Notes under the pieces: model-generated
Told to the model about the DNA's origin: nothing
What the model saw: only the letters and a program-made list of their open reading frames with translations
The model's database searches: none
Source of the DNA: PS1 clade bacterium
GTDB taxonomy: Bacteria; Pseudomonadota; Alphaproteobacteria; RS24
DNA: 18,465 nt
Direction: 5' to 3'
Assembly (NCBI GenBank): GCA_016779015.1
Contig: JADHOK010000016.1
Span: forward strand, 1-18,465
Shown: positions 1-6,799 of the stretch, piece by piece
How the letters are laid out: every line of letters starts with the position of its first letter
Position numbering within the stretch: the stretch's first letter is position 1
Made by a program: the position numbers and the translations under genes

Positions 1-6
1 TCAATT

Positions 7-22
7 GGCCTCTTAAGAGGCC
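7..22. repeat. Perfect 16-bp palindrome upstream of panB
   Basis: GGCCTCTTAAGAGGCC is a perfect inverted repeat that would fold into a 6-bp GC-rich stem closed by a TTAA loop. It lies about 80 bp before panB. It could be the hairpin of a terminator for a gene left of the window, but no T-run follows on either strand within view, so that role is unproven. The rest of bases 23-103 holds the panB upstream region, in which I see no convincing promoter. Confidence 0.5.
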
Positions 23-103
23 GTTGTAAAGCCACCGCTTTCATTGCACTTGCGCTTGATTTCGGCTAGTTTCCGCGCCAGTTAACCGATTTGGAGACGG
101 GTT

Positions 104-931
104 ATGTCCGTTCAGCAACGCAATGCGCGTTTAACCGTGCCGCAGATAATGGCGCGCAAAGGCAATGAGCCGATTGTCTGCCTGACATCGTATCACGCTC
201 ACACGGCGGCGCTTATCGACCCGCATGTCGATTTGCTGCTGGTTGGCGACAGTTTGGGCATGGTCATGTATGGCATGGAAAACACGCTGGGCGTCACGCT
301 GGATATGATGATTGCGCATGGTGCCGCCGTGGTGCGAGGTTCTGGCAGCGCGCTGGTGGTGGTGGATATGCCGTTCGGCACCTATGAAGAAAGCCGCGCG
401 CACGCCTTTCACAATGCGGCGCGGGTGATGAAAGAAACCGGCTGTCAGGCGATTAAGCTGGAGGGTGGCGAGCGCATGGCCGACACTGTGCATCATCTGA
501 CGCAGCGCGGCATTCCGGTGATGGGGCATATCGGTCTGACGCCGCAAAATGTAAATGTTATGGGCGGTTTCAAAACCCAAGGCCGCAACAAAGATGAGTG
601 GCCGCAAATCGAGCGCGATGCGCTGGCTCTGGCTGAGGCGGGTGCTTTCGCTATTGTGCTGGAAGGCATTGCCGCGCCTTTGGCCGATAAGATTTCCGCC
701 GCCATATCGGTGCCGACCATTGGCATTGGCGCGTCGGCCGGTTGCGATGGGCAAATTTTGGTCACTGAGGATATGTTGGGCCTGTCGCCCAGCGTGCCGA
801 AATTCGTCAAAGAATTCGCCAGTTTGGGCGAGCAGATTGCCAATGCGGCAGAGGCCTATGCGCGCGATGTGCGGGCGCGTAAATTTCCTGAACAAAAGCA
901 CACTTATGCTCTAAAAGAAGACAAGGAATAG
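104..931 (+). CDS. panB: 3-methyl-2-oxobutanoate hydroxymethyltransferase (PanB)
   Basis: A 275-residue cytoplasmic enzyme that transfers a hydroxymethyl group from 5,10-methylene-tetrahydrofolate to 2-oxoisovalerate, giving ketopantoate, the first committed step of pantothenate and coenzyme A synthesis. The sequence is a full-length family member. The metal-binding aspartates fall in GDSLGMVMYG (Asp49) and VVDMPFGTYE (Asp88). The KLEGG strand (Lys117, Glu119) and the late IGIGAS-GCDGQ segment are conserved in PanB. The ATG start has a GGAGA Shine-Dalgarno about 8 bases upstream. panC and panD are not nearby. The next gene starts 13 bases downstream, so panB probably heads the transcript that runs through bamB and der. 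Family assignment is very secure. Confidence 0.97.
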   Translation: MSVQQRNARLTVPQIMARKGNEPIVCLTSYHAHTAALIDPHVDLLLVGDSLGMVMYGMENTLGVTLDMMIAHGAAVVRGSGSALVVVDMPFGTYEESRAHAFHNAARVMKETGCQAIKLEGGERMADTVHHLTQRGIPVMGHIGLTPQNVNVMGGFKTQGRNKDEWPQIERDALALAEAGAFAIVLEGIAAPLADKISAAISVPTIGIGASAGCDGQILVTEDMLGLSPSVPKFVKEFASLGEQIANAAEAYARDVRARKFPEQKHTYALKEDKE

Positions 932-944
932 TTGGGGAACAGCC

Positions 945-1652
945 GTGAACGATAATATTTTTGACGAAATTACCGCCGATTTGCGCCGCGACCGCATGGC
1001 CGGTGCATGGGCCAAATATGGCCGATATATCATCGGCGTGGCGGTTGCGATTGTCGTGCTGGTGGCGGGCGTCACCGGCTACGACGCCTACACAACGGCG
1101 CAAGATGAAGCGGCCTCGGCGCGCTATGACGCGCTGCTGAACGAGATTGCCGAGGCTGAAAGCCAAGAAAAGATTGACCGCTTGCTGGCATTCAGCGCCG
1201 AAGAGAACAATGGCTATGGCGCGCTGGCACAATTTTCTGCCGCTTTGAGCCAAGCCGAAGAGGGCCAATATGACAATGCGCTGGACGGCTTTGACGGGCT
1301 GATTGCGCGCCGCGGTCTGCCGCAAAGTCTGCGCGATTTTGCGCGCTTGCAAGGGGCGATTATACTGCTGGATAGCGGTGGCAATCTTGACAGTGTTGAA
1401 AGCCGCCTTGGCGGGCTGCTGGATGAGGGCAATGGCTTGCAACCAATGGCCCGTGAGGTGATGGCGCTGGCTTATACGGTGCATGACAAACCGCTGGAAG
1501 CGCGCGACCTGCTGCTGCAGCAAATCACCGATGACGGTGTCAGTGGGTTGAGCCGCGCGCGCGCCGAGATTATGCTACAAAGCGTGCGCGGTGGTCTGGT
1601 GTCGTTGCCGATGCCGGACGAAAATGTTTCCGAAGACAAGCAAGAAAACTAG
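945..1652 (+). CDS. Membrane-anchored tetratricopeptide protein, YfgM-like
   Basis: A 235-residue protein with a GTG start. A short cytoplasmic N-terminus is followed by one transmembrane helix at about residues 27-45. The rest is Ala/Leu-rich helical repeat sequence (about 46-220) facing the periplasm, as expected for TPR-like proteins of the YfgM family. In E. coli, YfgM sits directly upstream of bamB and der and works with the periplasmic chaperone network around SecYEG. The same order here (this gene, bamB, der) is the best evidence for the assignment, because the repeats themselves are degenerate. It starts 13 bases after panB and its TAG stop lies four bases before the probable bamB start. 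Function in this organism is inferred from family and synteny. Confidence 0.8.
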   Translation: MNDNIFDEITADLRRDRMAGAWAKYGRYIIGVAVAIVVLVAGVTGYDAYTTAQDEAASARYDALLNEIAEAESQEKIDRLLAFSAEENNGYGALAQFSAALSQAEEGQYDNALDGFDGLIARRGLPQSLRDFARLQGAIILLDSGGNLDSVESRLGGLLDEGNGLQPMAREVMALAYTVHDKPLEARDLLLQQITDDGVSGLSRARAEIMLQSVRGGLVSLPMPDENVSEDKQEN

Positions 1653-1656
1653 GGCG

Positions 1657-3042
1657 ATGAAAATGGCCGCATTCAAAACCATGACCCGTTCTGTCGCGCC
1701 GCTATTGCTGGCCGCATTGGTGAGCGCCTGCGGTGGCGGCGGCGATGATAAAGAAAAATTCGCCGGCGACCGCATCTCGGTGCTGAGCTTTGATGCGCAA
1801 TTGCGCGTTGACCCGCGCATTGCCGATGCGGCGGTGCCGGTGCTGCCGGCCTTTCGCAATGGCGAGTGGAGCAATCCCGGCGGCTTCCCGACGCATGCTT
1901 TTTATCACCTCGAACTCGATGGCTTGGATGATGGCTATAAGGTCAAATTTGTTGCCGGCAATGGCGGCTATAAGCAGATGAAAGCGCCGCCGATTGTCGC
2001 CGATGGCAAAGTGTTTGCTCTGGGTGCCGATTTGATGATTTCCGCCGCCGATATGAAAAGCGGCGAGATTTTGTGGCAGCAGTCGGCAGCGACACTGACC
2101 ACGGAACCGAATTTCGGTTTGTCGCGCCTGTGGGGCAGCGATGAGAGGTCGGCTGATTTGCGCGATGGTACAGGCGGCGGTGTTGCTTATGGCCGCGGCC
2201 GGGTGATTGCGACCACCGGTTTTGGCGAGATTATGGCGCTGAATGGCGATACGGGCGAGATATTGTGGCGGGTGCAAAACGCCGTGCCGTTCTCCAATGC
2301 GCCGACCGTGCGCGGCAATCGGATTTTTGTCGCCTCGCAAGATAGCCGCCTGCAGGCTTTTGATATTGAGAGCGGTGAACGGCTGTGGGAGCATTTGGCG
2401 ATTACCGAACAGGCGACGATTATCGGCGCGACCAGTGTCGCGGTGAACGAGCAGGTTGTGATTGCCGGTTTCAACTCCGGTGAGGTGGTGGCGCTGAGCC
2501 CGGTTAACGGCAATGTGCTGTGGACCGACAGTCTGACCAGCCGTGGCACGCAAGTGACGCCGCTGTCTAAACTCAATGCCATTGTCGGGCGTCCGGTTAT
2601 CGACCGCGACCGCGTTATCGTCACCAGCCATGGTGGCCGCACGGCGACGATTGATATCCGCACCGGCGAGCGTATTTGGACGACCGATGTCGGCTCCATT
2701 GAGACGCCGTGGGTGATGGGCGATTACATTCTTGTCATGTCGCTTGAAGGCACGCTGGTGGCGTTGTCGCGCGAGCAGGGGCGCGTGCGCTGGCTGACAC
2801 AATTGCCGTCTTTCGAGGATGAAGATGACCGTGAAGGGCGTATTCGCTGGGCCGGGCCGCTGCTGGCCGGTGGGCAGGTTATCCTTGCATCCTCCGACGG
2901 GCGACTGGTCACGCTCAACCCGACCAGTGGTGAAATAATCGGTTTTCAGAATATCGACGAACCGGTCAACGTCTCGCCGGTGGTGGCCGATGGCACCTTG
3001 TATGTGCTGACCGATGAGGGTTCACTCATCGCCCGGCGTTAG
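1657..3042 (+). CDS. bamB: Outer-membrane protein assembly factor BamB (PQQ-repeat lipoprotein)
   Basis: A 461-residue lipoprotein subunit of the BAM complex, which folds beta-barrel proteins into the outer membrane. The N-terminus is a lipoprotein signal peptide with a lipobox ending VSAC, so Cys25 would be lipidated. It is followed by a flexible Gly/Asp linker. The body carries at least six PQQ-type beta-propeller repeats recognisable by the pattern G-x-(V/I)-x-A-L/F-x(4)-G-x(3)-W, for example GEIMALNGDTGEILW and SRLQAFDIESGERLW. The reading frame is open further upstream to 1591, inside the preceding gene. I chose the ATG at 1657 because it places the signal peptide at the very N-terminus and sits just after the upstream stop; an ATG two codons later is also possible. 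Der follows 9 bases downstream. Confidence 0.93.
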   Translation: MKMAAFKTMTRSVAPLLLAALVSACGGGGDDKEKFAGDRISVLSFDAQLRVDPRIADAAVPVLPAFRNGEWSNPGGFPTHAFYHLELDGLDDGYKVKFVAGNGGYKQMKAPPIVADGKVFALGADLMISAADMKSGEILWQQSAATLTTEPNFGLSRLWGSDERSADLRDGTGGGVAYGRGRVIATTGFGEIMALNGDTGEILWRVQNAVPFSNAPTVRGNRIFVASQDSRLQAFDIESGERLWEHLAITEQATIIGATSVAVNEQVVIAGFNSGEVVALSPVNGNVLWTDSLTSRGTQVTPLSKLNAIVGRPVIDRDRVIVTSHGGRTATIDIRTGERIWTTDVGSIETPWVMGDYILVMSLEGTLVALSREQGRVRWLTQLPSFEDEDDREGRIRWAGPLLAGGQVILASSDGRLVTLNPTSGEIIGFQNIDEPVNVSPVVADGTLYVLTDEGSLIARR

Positions 3043-3051
3043 GGACGGCGC

Positions 3052-4500
3052 ATGGCCGAAACCCCGCATCCTTTTATTCTGGCGATTGTTGGCCGACCCA
3101 ATGTCGGCAAATCGACCCTGTTCAATCGGCTGGTCGGGCGTCGGCTGGCGCTGGTTGATGACCAGCCCGGGGTAACGCGCGACCGCCGCTTTGGCGACGC
3201 TAAGCTGGGCGATTTGCGTTTTCAAATTATCGACACGGCGGGTTTTGAAGACGGCAAAGCCGGCTCGCTGGAGGCGCGTATGCGCGCCCAAACCGAGGCG
3301 GCGATTGCCGAGGCCGATATGGTGCTGATGCTGACCGATGCGCGGGTCGGCATTCTGCCCGAGGACGAACTGTTTGCGCGGCTGCTGCGCAAAGCCAATG
3401 TGCCGGTTATGTTGGCGGCCAATAAAGCCGAAGGCCGGGCCGGTGATGCCGGTCTCAATGAGGCGTATCGGCTGGGCCTTGGCGACCCGATTGCGCTGTC
3501 GGCCGAGCATGGCAATGGCACGGATGAGCTGTATACGCAAATCCGCGACGCACAGCAGGCGCATAAACAAGCCTATGAAGAGGCGTTCGGCGTGGTGCTG
3601 GAAGACGCCGATGAAGACGGTTTCGACCCGCATTTCGACCCCGATGCGCCGTTTGAAGACGACCCCGACAAACCGCTTCGTGTGGCTATTCTGGGCCGCC
3701 CCAATGCCGGTAAATCGACGCTGATAAATTATCTGCTGGATGACGACCGGCTGCTGACCGGGCCTGAGGCGGGCATCACCCGCGACAGCATTTCGGTCAA
3801 TTGGATGTGGGAGAGCGACGCCGCCCCCAATGGCGCGCGCCCGATAACCCTGTGGGACACGGCCGGTGTGCGCCGCAAAGCTCGGGTGATCGAGAAGCTG
3901 GAAAAGCTGTCGGTTGCCGACGGTCTGCGCGCCGTTAAGTTCGCCGAAGTGGTGGTGCTGCTCATCGATGCCACCAGCCCGTTTGACAAGCAGGATATCC
4001 AACTCGCCGATTTGGTGGAGCGCGAAGGCCGCGCTCTGGTCATCGCCATCAATAAATGGGATTTGAAACTCGACCGCAAAACCGTGCGCCAAACGGTCAA
4101 TGACGCTTTGCTGCGCGCGTTGCCGCGCCTGCGCGGTGTGCCGGTGATTATGCTGTCGGCGCAAACCGGCAAGGGCGTTGAAAAACTGATGCCCGCCGTG
4201 CAGCGCCAATATGAATTGTGGAATGCGCGCATCGGCACCGCCAAGCTCAATCGCTGGCTCGGCGAGGTTATCGATCGGCACCCGCCGCCGGCCGATAAAG
4301 GCCGCCCGGTGCGCCTGCGCTACATCACGCAAGCCAAAGCGCGCCCGCCGACTTTTGTCAGCTTTTCCAGTCGCGGCCACGCCGTGCCCGAGAGCTATCA
4401 GCGCTATCTCGCCAATAGTCTGCGCGAGACTTTCGCGCTGGATGGCATCCCGTTGCGTATCTTCATCCGTAAGGGCAAAAACCCCTATGAGCATAAATAG
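3052..4500 (+). CDS. der: Ribosome biogenesis GTPase Der (EngA)
   Basis: A 482-residue tandem GTPase needed for maturation of the 50S ribosomal subunit. The first G domain shows GRPNVGKST (residues 14-22), DTAG (61-64) and NKAE (124-127), the last being a variant of the usual NKxD. The second has GRPNAGKST (215-223), DTAGVRRK, and NKWD (334-337). A C-terminal KH-like domain fills about residues 385-482. The linker between the two G domains, about residues 184-208, is very acidic, with 12 Asp/Glu in 25 positions. The gene follows bamB by 9 bases, a linkage also seen in gammaproteobacteria. A long open frame on the opposite strand is a compositional shadow. Confidence 0.97.
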   Translation: MAETPHPFILAIVGRPNVGKSTLFNRLVGRRLALVDDQPGVTRDRRFGDAKLGDLRFQIIDTAGFEDGKAGSLEARMRAQTEAAIAEADMVLMLTDARVGILPEDELFARLLRKANVPVMLAANKAEGRAGDAGLNEAYRLGLGDPIALSAEHGNGTDELYTQIRDAQQAHKQAYEEAFGVVLEDADEDGFDPHFDPDAPFEDDPDKPLRVAILGRPNAGKSTLINYLLDDDRLLTGPEAGITRDSISVNWMWESDAAPNGARPITLWDTAGVRRKARVIEKLEKLSVADGLRAVKFAEVVVLLIDATSPFDKQDIQLADLVEREGRALVIAINKWDLKLDRKTVRQTVNDALLRALPRLRGVPVIMLSAQTGKGVEKLMPAVQRQYELWNARIGTAKLNRWLGEVIDRHPPPADKGRPVRLRYITQAKARPPTFVSFSSRGHAVPESYQRYLANSLRETFALDGIPLRIFIRKGKNPYEHK

Positions 4501-4601
4501 CGCGCGATAAGCAATAAGTTCACGCGAAGAAAATATCCAAAATTAACGCTCTTTTAGCGCCCGCCGATGTCCATTAGAACATGGCCAAAATAACAAGTGG
4601 T

Positions 4602-4608
4602 CGGAGAG
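4602..4608 (+). promoter_or_regulatory. Ribosome binding site deciding the start at 4614
   Basis: CGGAGAG lies 5 bases before the ATG at 4614. The alternative ATG at 4581 in the same frame has no purine-rich stretch before it. This supports the shorter 75-residue product. Confidence 0.55.
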
Positions 4609-4613
4609 CCCCC

Positions 4614-4841
4614 ATGGAAGTCGTCAAATCTCGTCAGCGCCCGCGCTGCGCCGTGTGCGGGTCATCCGCAATTATTTTATGCGGCCCGTGCGTTTGGCAC
4701 CTGCCGTCGCAAAGCTGGCGCGCCGTGCAACCGCAATTGGCGCAAGGGGCCGATGGCGCTTTTCGCCCGCAAGGCCCGTTCGAAGAGTTCCGCTGCCAGG
4801 AATGCGAAGAAATCGTCGGCGTCAAGTTTGGCCGGGGTTGA
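4614..4841 (+). CDS. Small zinc-ribbon-like protein A (three CxxC pairs)
   Basis: A 75-residue protein of unknown function. It has CxxC pairs at Cys12/15, Cys23/26 and Cys61/64. The first and last pairs, separated by 45 residues, look like the two knuckles of a zinc ribbon; the middle CGPC pair is extra and could bind metal or be redox-active. The protein aligns with the product of the next gene across its whole length: shared RPRCAxCGS, the I-x-L-x-G segment, W-x(4)-Q-x-W, and the terminal CxxC-x(2)-IVG. The gene lies 113 bases downstream of der. Its TGA stop shares one base with the next ATG, so the two are probably translated together. The start at 4614 is chosen over 4581 because of its ribosome binding site. 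No function should be assigned. Confidence 0.75.
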   Translation: MEVVKSRQRPRCAVCGSSAIILCGPCVWHLPSQSWRAVQPQLAQGADGAFRPQGPFEEFRCQECEEIVGVKFGRG

Positions 4842-5053
4842 TGTTAAAGAAAGTCAACAGACCGCGCTGCGCCGATTGCGGCTCCACCAATATCGTTTTG
4901 GAGGGGCAGGGCGAATGGGATGCTTCAATTCAGGCTTGGGCAATGCGCCAGCCAAGAACAATTGATATCGACGGAGCCGCTTTCCCCATTGATGAAACGG
5001 AAAGCTTCTTTTGCAGAGCTTGTAGAGATATTGTCGGACTGACGCCGCTCTAG
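4841..5053 (+). CDS. Small zinc-ribbon-like protein B (two CxxC pairs), paralogue of A
   Basis: A 70-residue protein beginning at an ATG that overlaps the upstream stop by one base (TGATG). Cys10/13 and Cys58/61 form two CxxC pairs 44 residues apart, matching the outer pairs of protein A. The middle pair of A is replaced here by Glu and Gly. Shared blocks are RPRCAxCGS near the N-terminus, the W-x(4)-Q-x-W segment, and C-terminal FxCxxC followed by IVG. The simplest reading is an old tandem duplication followed by divergence. A structural zinc site is inferred from the cysteine spacing; the role is unknown. The gene ends its operon, with a candidate terminator 27 bases beyond the stop. Confidence 0.75.
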   Translation: MLKKVNRPRCADCGSTNIVLEGQGEWDASIQAWAMRQPRTIDIDGAAFPIDETESFFCRACRDIVGLTPL

Positions 5054-5079
5054 CTGATTATTCTTCTTCGGGCTTTTCT

Positions 5080-5108
5080 GGCGCACCCTTTTTTGGTTGC
5101 CTTTTTTT
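5080..5108 (+). terminator. Candidate intrinsic terminator after the zinc-ribbon pair
   Basis: GGCGCACC (5080-5087) can pair with GGTTGCC (5095-5101) with one bulged C and one G-T pair. The loop is T-rich, and seven T residues follow at 5102-5108. It lies in the gap between the convergent plus-strand operon and the HNH gene. The stem is imperfect, so confidence is moderate. Confidence 0.5.
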
Positions 5109-5153
5109 GATGCTCATACCTTCGAAAAACGCGAACGGATGGTCGCTCTCCTC

Positions 5154-5819
5154 TTAAACTTTTAATCGCCCACGCACTTCTTTGAGCAGGTAATTGCGGA
5201 TGCCGGTTTTGTCGGTTTCGTTGGCGAAATGCGCCATGCGATGGTGATGCGCGCAGAGAACGGATAAGTTCCAAATGGCGTCTTCGCCGCCATCGCAAAG
5301 CGGCACAATATGATGCACTTCAATATAGAGTTTGCCGTCCGGTTTTTTGAAGCGATTGCCGCAATCGGTAATCAGGCACTGTGTGCCAAAGGTGCGCCGC
5401 GCCTCACGCGCCCAGCCTTGGTCGCGCACATAGGTTTCCATCAGATGTTCGCGTTTTTCAGGTAGCAGATAGGGTCGCATAAATAATTTGGCGCTGCCTT
5501 CGCCCATGCCGTCAGGTTCTTTTTCCCACAAATCCCAAAGGTCGGCGGCATCGAGCGCCTCTTTCTCATGGGTGAGATATTGAATACTGCGCAGCGTGTA
5601 TGTGCCGTGATTATCGACAAAAGAGAGTATTTCATCATCGCGCAGAAACTGAAATTGCTGTCGCACTTTAGCCGCGACATTCCTGTTCTCGGGCCGAAAG
5701 GCCTGCAATAGGCCGAGACGCTCATCCAGAAATTCTTGCAGCGTAAACGTGCGCGAGCCGTGCGCGTTACAATAATCGACTATTTCGGCCAGAATTTGCT
5801 GTTTCCAAGTAACGGCCAC
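5154..5819 (-). CDS. HNH endonuclease with N-terminal winged-helix domain
   Basis: A 221-residue protein with a GTG start. Residues about 1-80 resemble the helix-turn-helix domain of Dam-replacing-type restriction proteins: FRPENRNVAAKVRQQ, then FLRDDEILSF and a G-x-Y-x-L ending. Residues about 148-197 form an HNH nuclease: Cys148 and Cys153, E-V-H-H at 167-170, a PLCDGGED turn, Asn184, then LCAHHH (189-193) with His197 beyond. His170 and Asn184 are the likely catalytic pair, and the cysteines with one of the late histidines would hold a structural zinc. The architecture suggests a DNA-binding nuclease, perhaps a stand-alone restriction enzyme, but no methyltransferase is in the window. Its GTG overlaps the stop of the upstream 64-residue gene by one base, so the two form one unit. 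Confidence 0.85.
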   Translation of the reverse strand: MAVTWKQQILAEIVDYCNAHGSRTFTLQEFLDERLGLLQAFRPENRNVAAKVRQQFQFLRDDEILSFVDNHGTYTLRSIQYLTHEKEALDAADLWDLWEKEPDGMGEGSAKLFMRPYLLPEKREHLMETYVRDQGWAREARRTFGTQCLITDCGNRFKKPDGKLYIEVHHIVPLCDGGEDAIWNLSVLCAHHHRMAHFANETDKTGIRNYLLKEVRGRLKV

Positions 5820-6013
5820 TAAAAGTCACCACAATGCACGCATGGGGTGACGCGGGCGTGATAGGTCAGGGCTTTGTCCAGCGCGCTATTGATATCCTCA
5901 TGCGCGCCGAGGTCCATGCGCTCGGGGTGCGGCACCAGCAAGCCGCAGCCCTCTTGGTGCACTTCGTAAGAGCCGTCGGGCAGTGGGTCGGGGTTGATAT
6001 GATAAAACGCCAT
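5819..6013 (-). CDS. Small hypothetical Cys/His protein coupled to the HNH gene
   Basis: A 64-residue protein that I do not recognise as a named family. Visible features are EVHQEGC (His19, Cys23) near the N-terminus and CVHC (Cys58, His60, Cys61) at the C-terminus. These could form one metal site, with a helical stretch (INSALDKALTYHA) between. The layout of a VHxxxC segment, a short helix and a terminal CxxC resembles small putative metal-binding proteins seen in many bacteria. The ATG has a good AAGGAA Shine-Dalgarno 7 bases upstream. The stop overlaps the GTG start of the HNH gene by one base, which implies co-translation and perhaps a shared job. Function is unknown. Confidence 0.72.
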   Translation of the reverse strand: MAFYHINPDPLPDGSYEVHQEGCGLLVPHPERMDLGAHEDINSALDKALTYHARVTPCVHCGDF

Positions 6014-6024
6014 GGGGGTTTTCC

Positions 6025-6059
6025 TTAGGTTTTCCTTCTTCTTATTGAGGAAAGCCTAA
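6025..6059. repeat. 12-bp inverted repeat upstream of the small Cys/His gene
   Basis: TTAGGTTTTCCT (6025-6036) and AGGAAAGCCTAA (6048-6059) are complementary except for one G-T pair, with an 11-base loop. On the minus strand this hairpin ends at the Shine-Dalgarno of the 64-residue gene and overlaps its first bases, so it could affect its translation. No T-run follows on the minus strand, so it is not a standard terminator for the dehydrogenase gene upstream. Confidence 0.5.
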
Positions 6060-6072
6060 CCCGAATGGGTTA
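6057..6072. repeat. Second short inverted repeat, overlapping the first
   Basis: TAACCC-GAAT-GGGTTA is a perfect 6-bp stem with a 4-base loop. It shares its first three bases with the right arm of the preceding hairpin, so the two structures compete. A run of A follows on the plus strand, which is the wrong arrangement for an intrinsic terminator on either strand. Confidence 0.4.
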
Positions 6073-6093
6073 AAAAAATCTAGCGTTCAATAA

Positions 6094-6798
6094 TCATCTT
6101 TTGAAATCGACAATCTCGCCATTGCGCGTCTCGCCCTCGGATAACAGTTCGAGGAAAAGCGGTGCCAGCGCGCCGGGGGCGGGCAGGGTTTCGGGGTCTT
6201 CGCCCGGCATGGCTTGCGCGCGCATGGCGGTGCGTACCGGCCCCGGCGACACCAGATTGACGCGCAGCTTGTCGTTGTCGTGCTCATGCGCCCAGCTTTT
6301 CACCAGCGCATCCAACGCCGCTTTGCCGGTCGAATAAGCGCCCCAAAACGGGCGACATTTTTGCGCCGCGCCGGAGGTGGTGAAGACGGCGCGCGGCGCG
6401 TCGGCCTGCATCAGCAATGGCTCCATGGCGCGAATGAGGCGGGCATTGGCGGTGACGTTAACGGCCAGCACTTTGTCCATTTCTTCAGGGGCGATATGCG
6501 ACACCGGCGTCAGCGGCCCCAGCACACCGGCATTGCCGACCAATAGGTCGAGCTTGCCCCAGCGCTCGGCAATGCTGGCACCCAGGCGGTCTATGGCCTC
6601 GCCATCGGTTAGGTCCATCGGCACCCCGGTGGCCTCGCCTTTATTGGCGGTAATAATGTCGTAAAGTTCTTCCAATGCGCCTTGGGTGCGGCCCAGCATC
6701 AGCACATGCGCGCCCGCCGCCGCCAGCGCCTCGGCCACCGCCCAGCCAATGCCGCGCGTCGCGCCGGTGACCAACGCCAATTTGCCGTCAAAGCGCAT
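6094..6798 (-). CDS. SDR family NAD(P)-dependent oxidoreductase
   Basis: A 234-residue classical short-chain dehydrogenase. The Rossmann glycine motif TGATRGIG is at residues 11-18, NAG at 89-91, and the catalytic YSTGK (Tyr155, Lys159) follows a TTSGAA segment that supplies the serine. A PGPVRT motif lies after the catalytic centre, as in family members. The substrate cannot be read from the sequence. The gene starts one base after the purF stop, and an SDR gene directly after purF is common in alphaproteobacteria, so it is co-transcribed with cvpA-purF even though a role in purine synthesis is not established. Reductase activity is expected in the cytoplasm. It should not be named fabG on similarity alone. 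Confidence 0.92.
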   Translation of the reverse strand: MRFDGKLALVTGATRGIGWAVAEALAAAGAHVLMLGRTQGALEELYDIITANKGEATGVPMDLTDGEAIDRLGASIAERWGKLDLLVGNAGVLGPLTPVSHIAPEEMDKVLAVNVTANARLIRAMEPLLMQADAPRAVFTTSGAAQKCRPFWGAYSTGKAALDALVKSWAHEHDNDKLRVNLVSPGPVRTAMRAQAMPGEDPETLPAPGALAPLFLELLSEGETRNGEIVDFKR

Positions 6799-6799
6799 A

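Noticed and set aside
131..901. 256-codon open frame antisense to panB, and similar frames at 1702-2802 (minus) and 7019-7951 (plus)
   Set aside because: Each lies wholly within a secure gene (panB, bamB, purF) on the other strand and has shadow-like composition.
3022..4494. 490-codon open frame antisense to der
   Set aside because: It mirrors der nearly end to end, has no recognisable domain, and is Gln/His/Arg-rich as expected for the complement of GC-biased codons. The der product is unmistakable.
4501..4613. Terminator after der (CGCT-CTTTT-AGCG near 4548-4560)
   Set aside because: Only a 4-bp stem with no following T-run; too weak to call.
5109..5153. Minus-strand terminator for the HNH gene
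   Set aside because: Only a 4-bp TTCG/CGAA pairing is visible without a proper T-run after it.
5050..5298. 82-codon minus-strand frame at the end of the HNH gene
   Set aside because: Arg/Ser-rich, overlaps the HNH catalytic region in another frame, and crosses the convergent gap with its candidate terminator.
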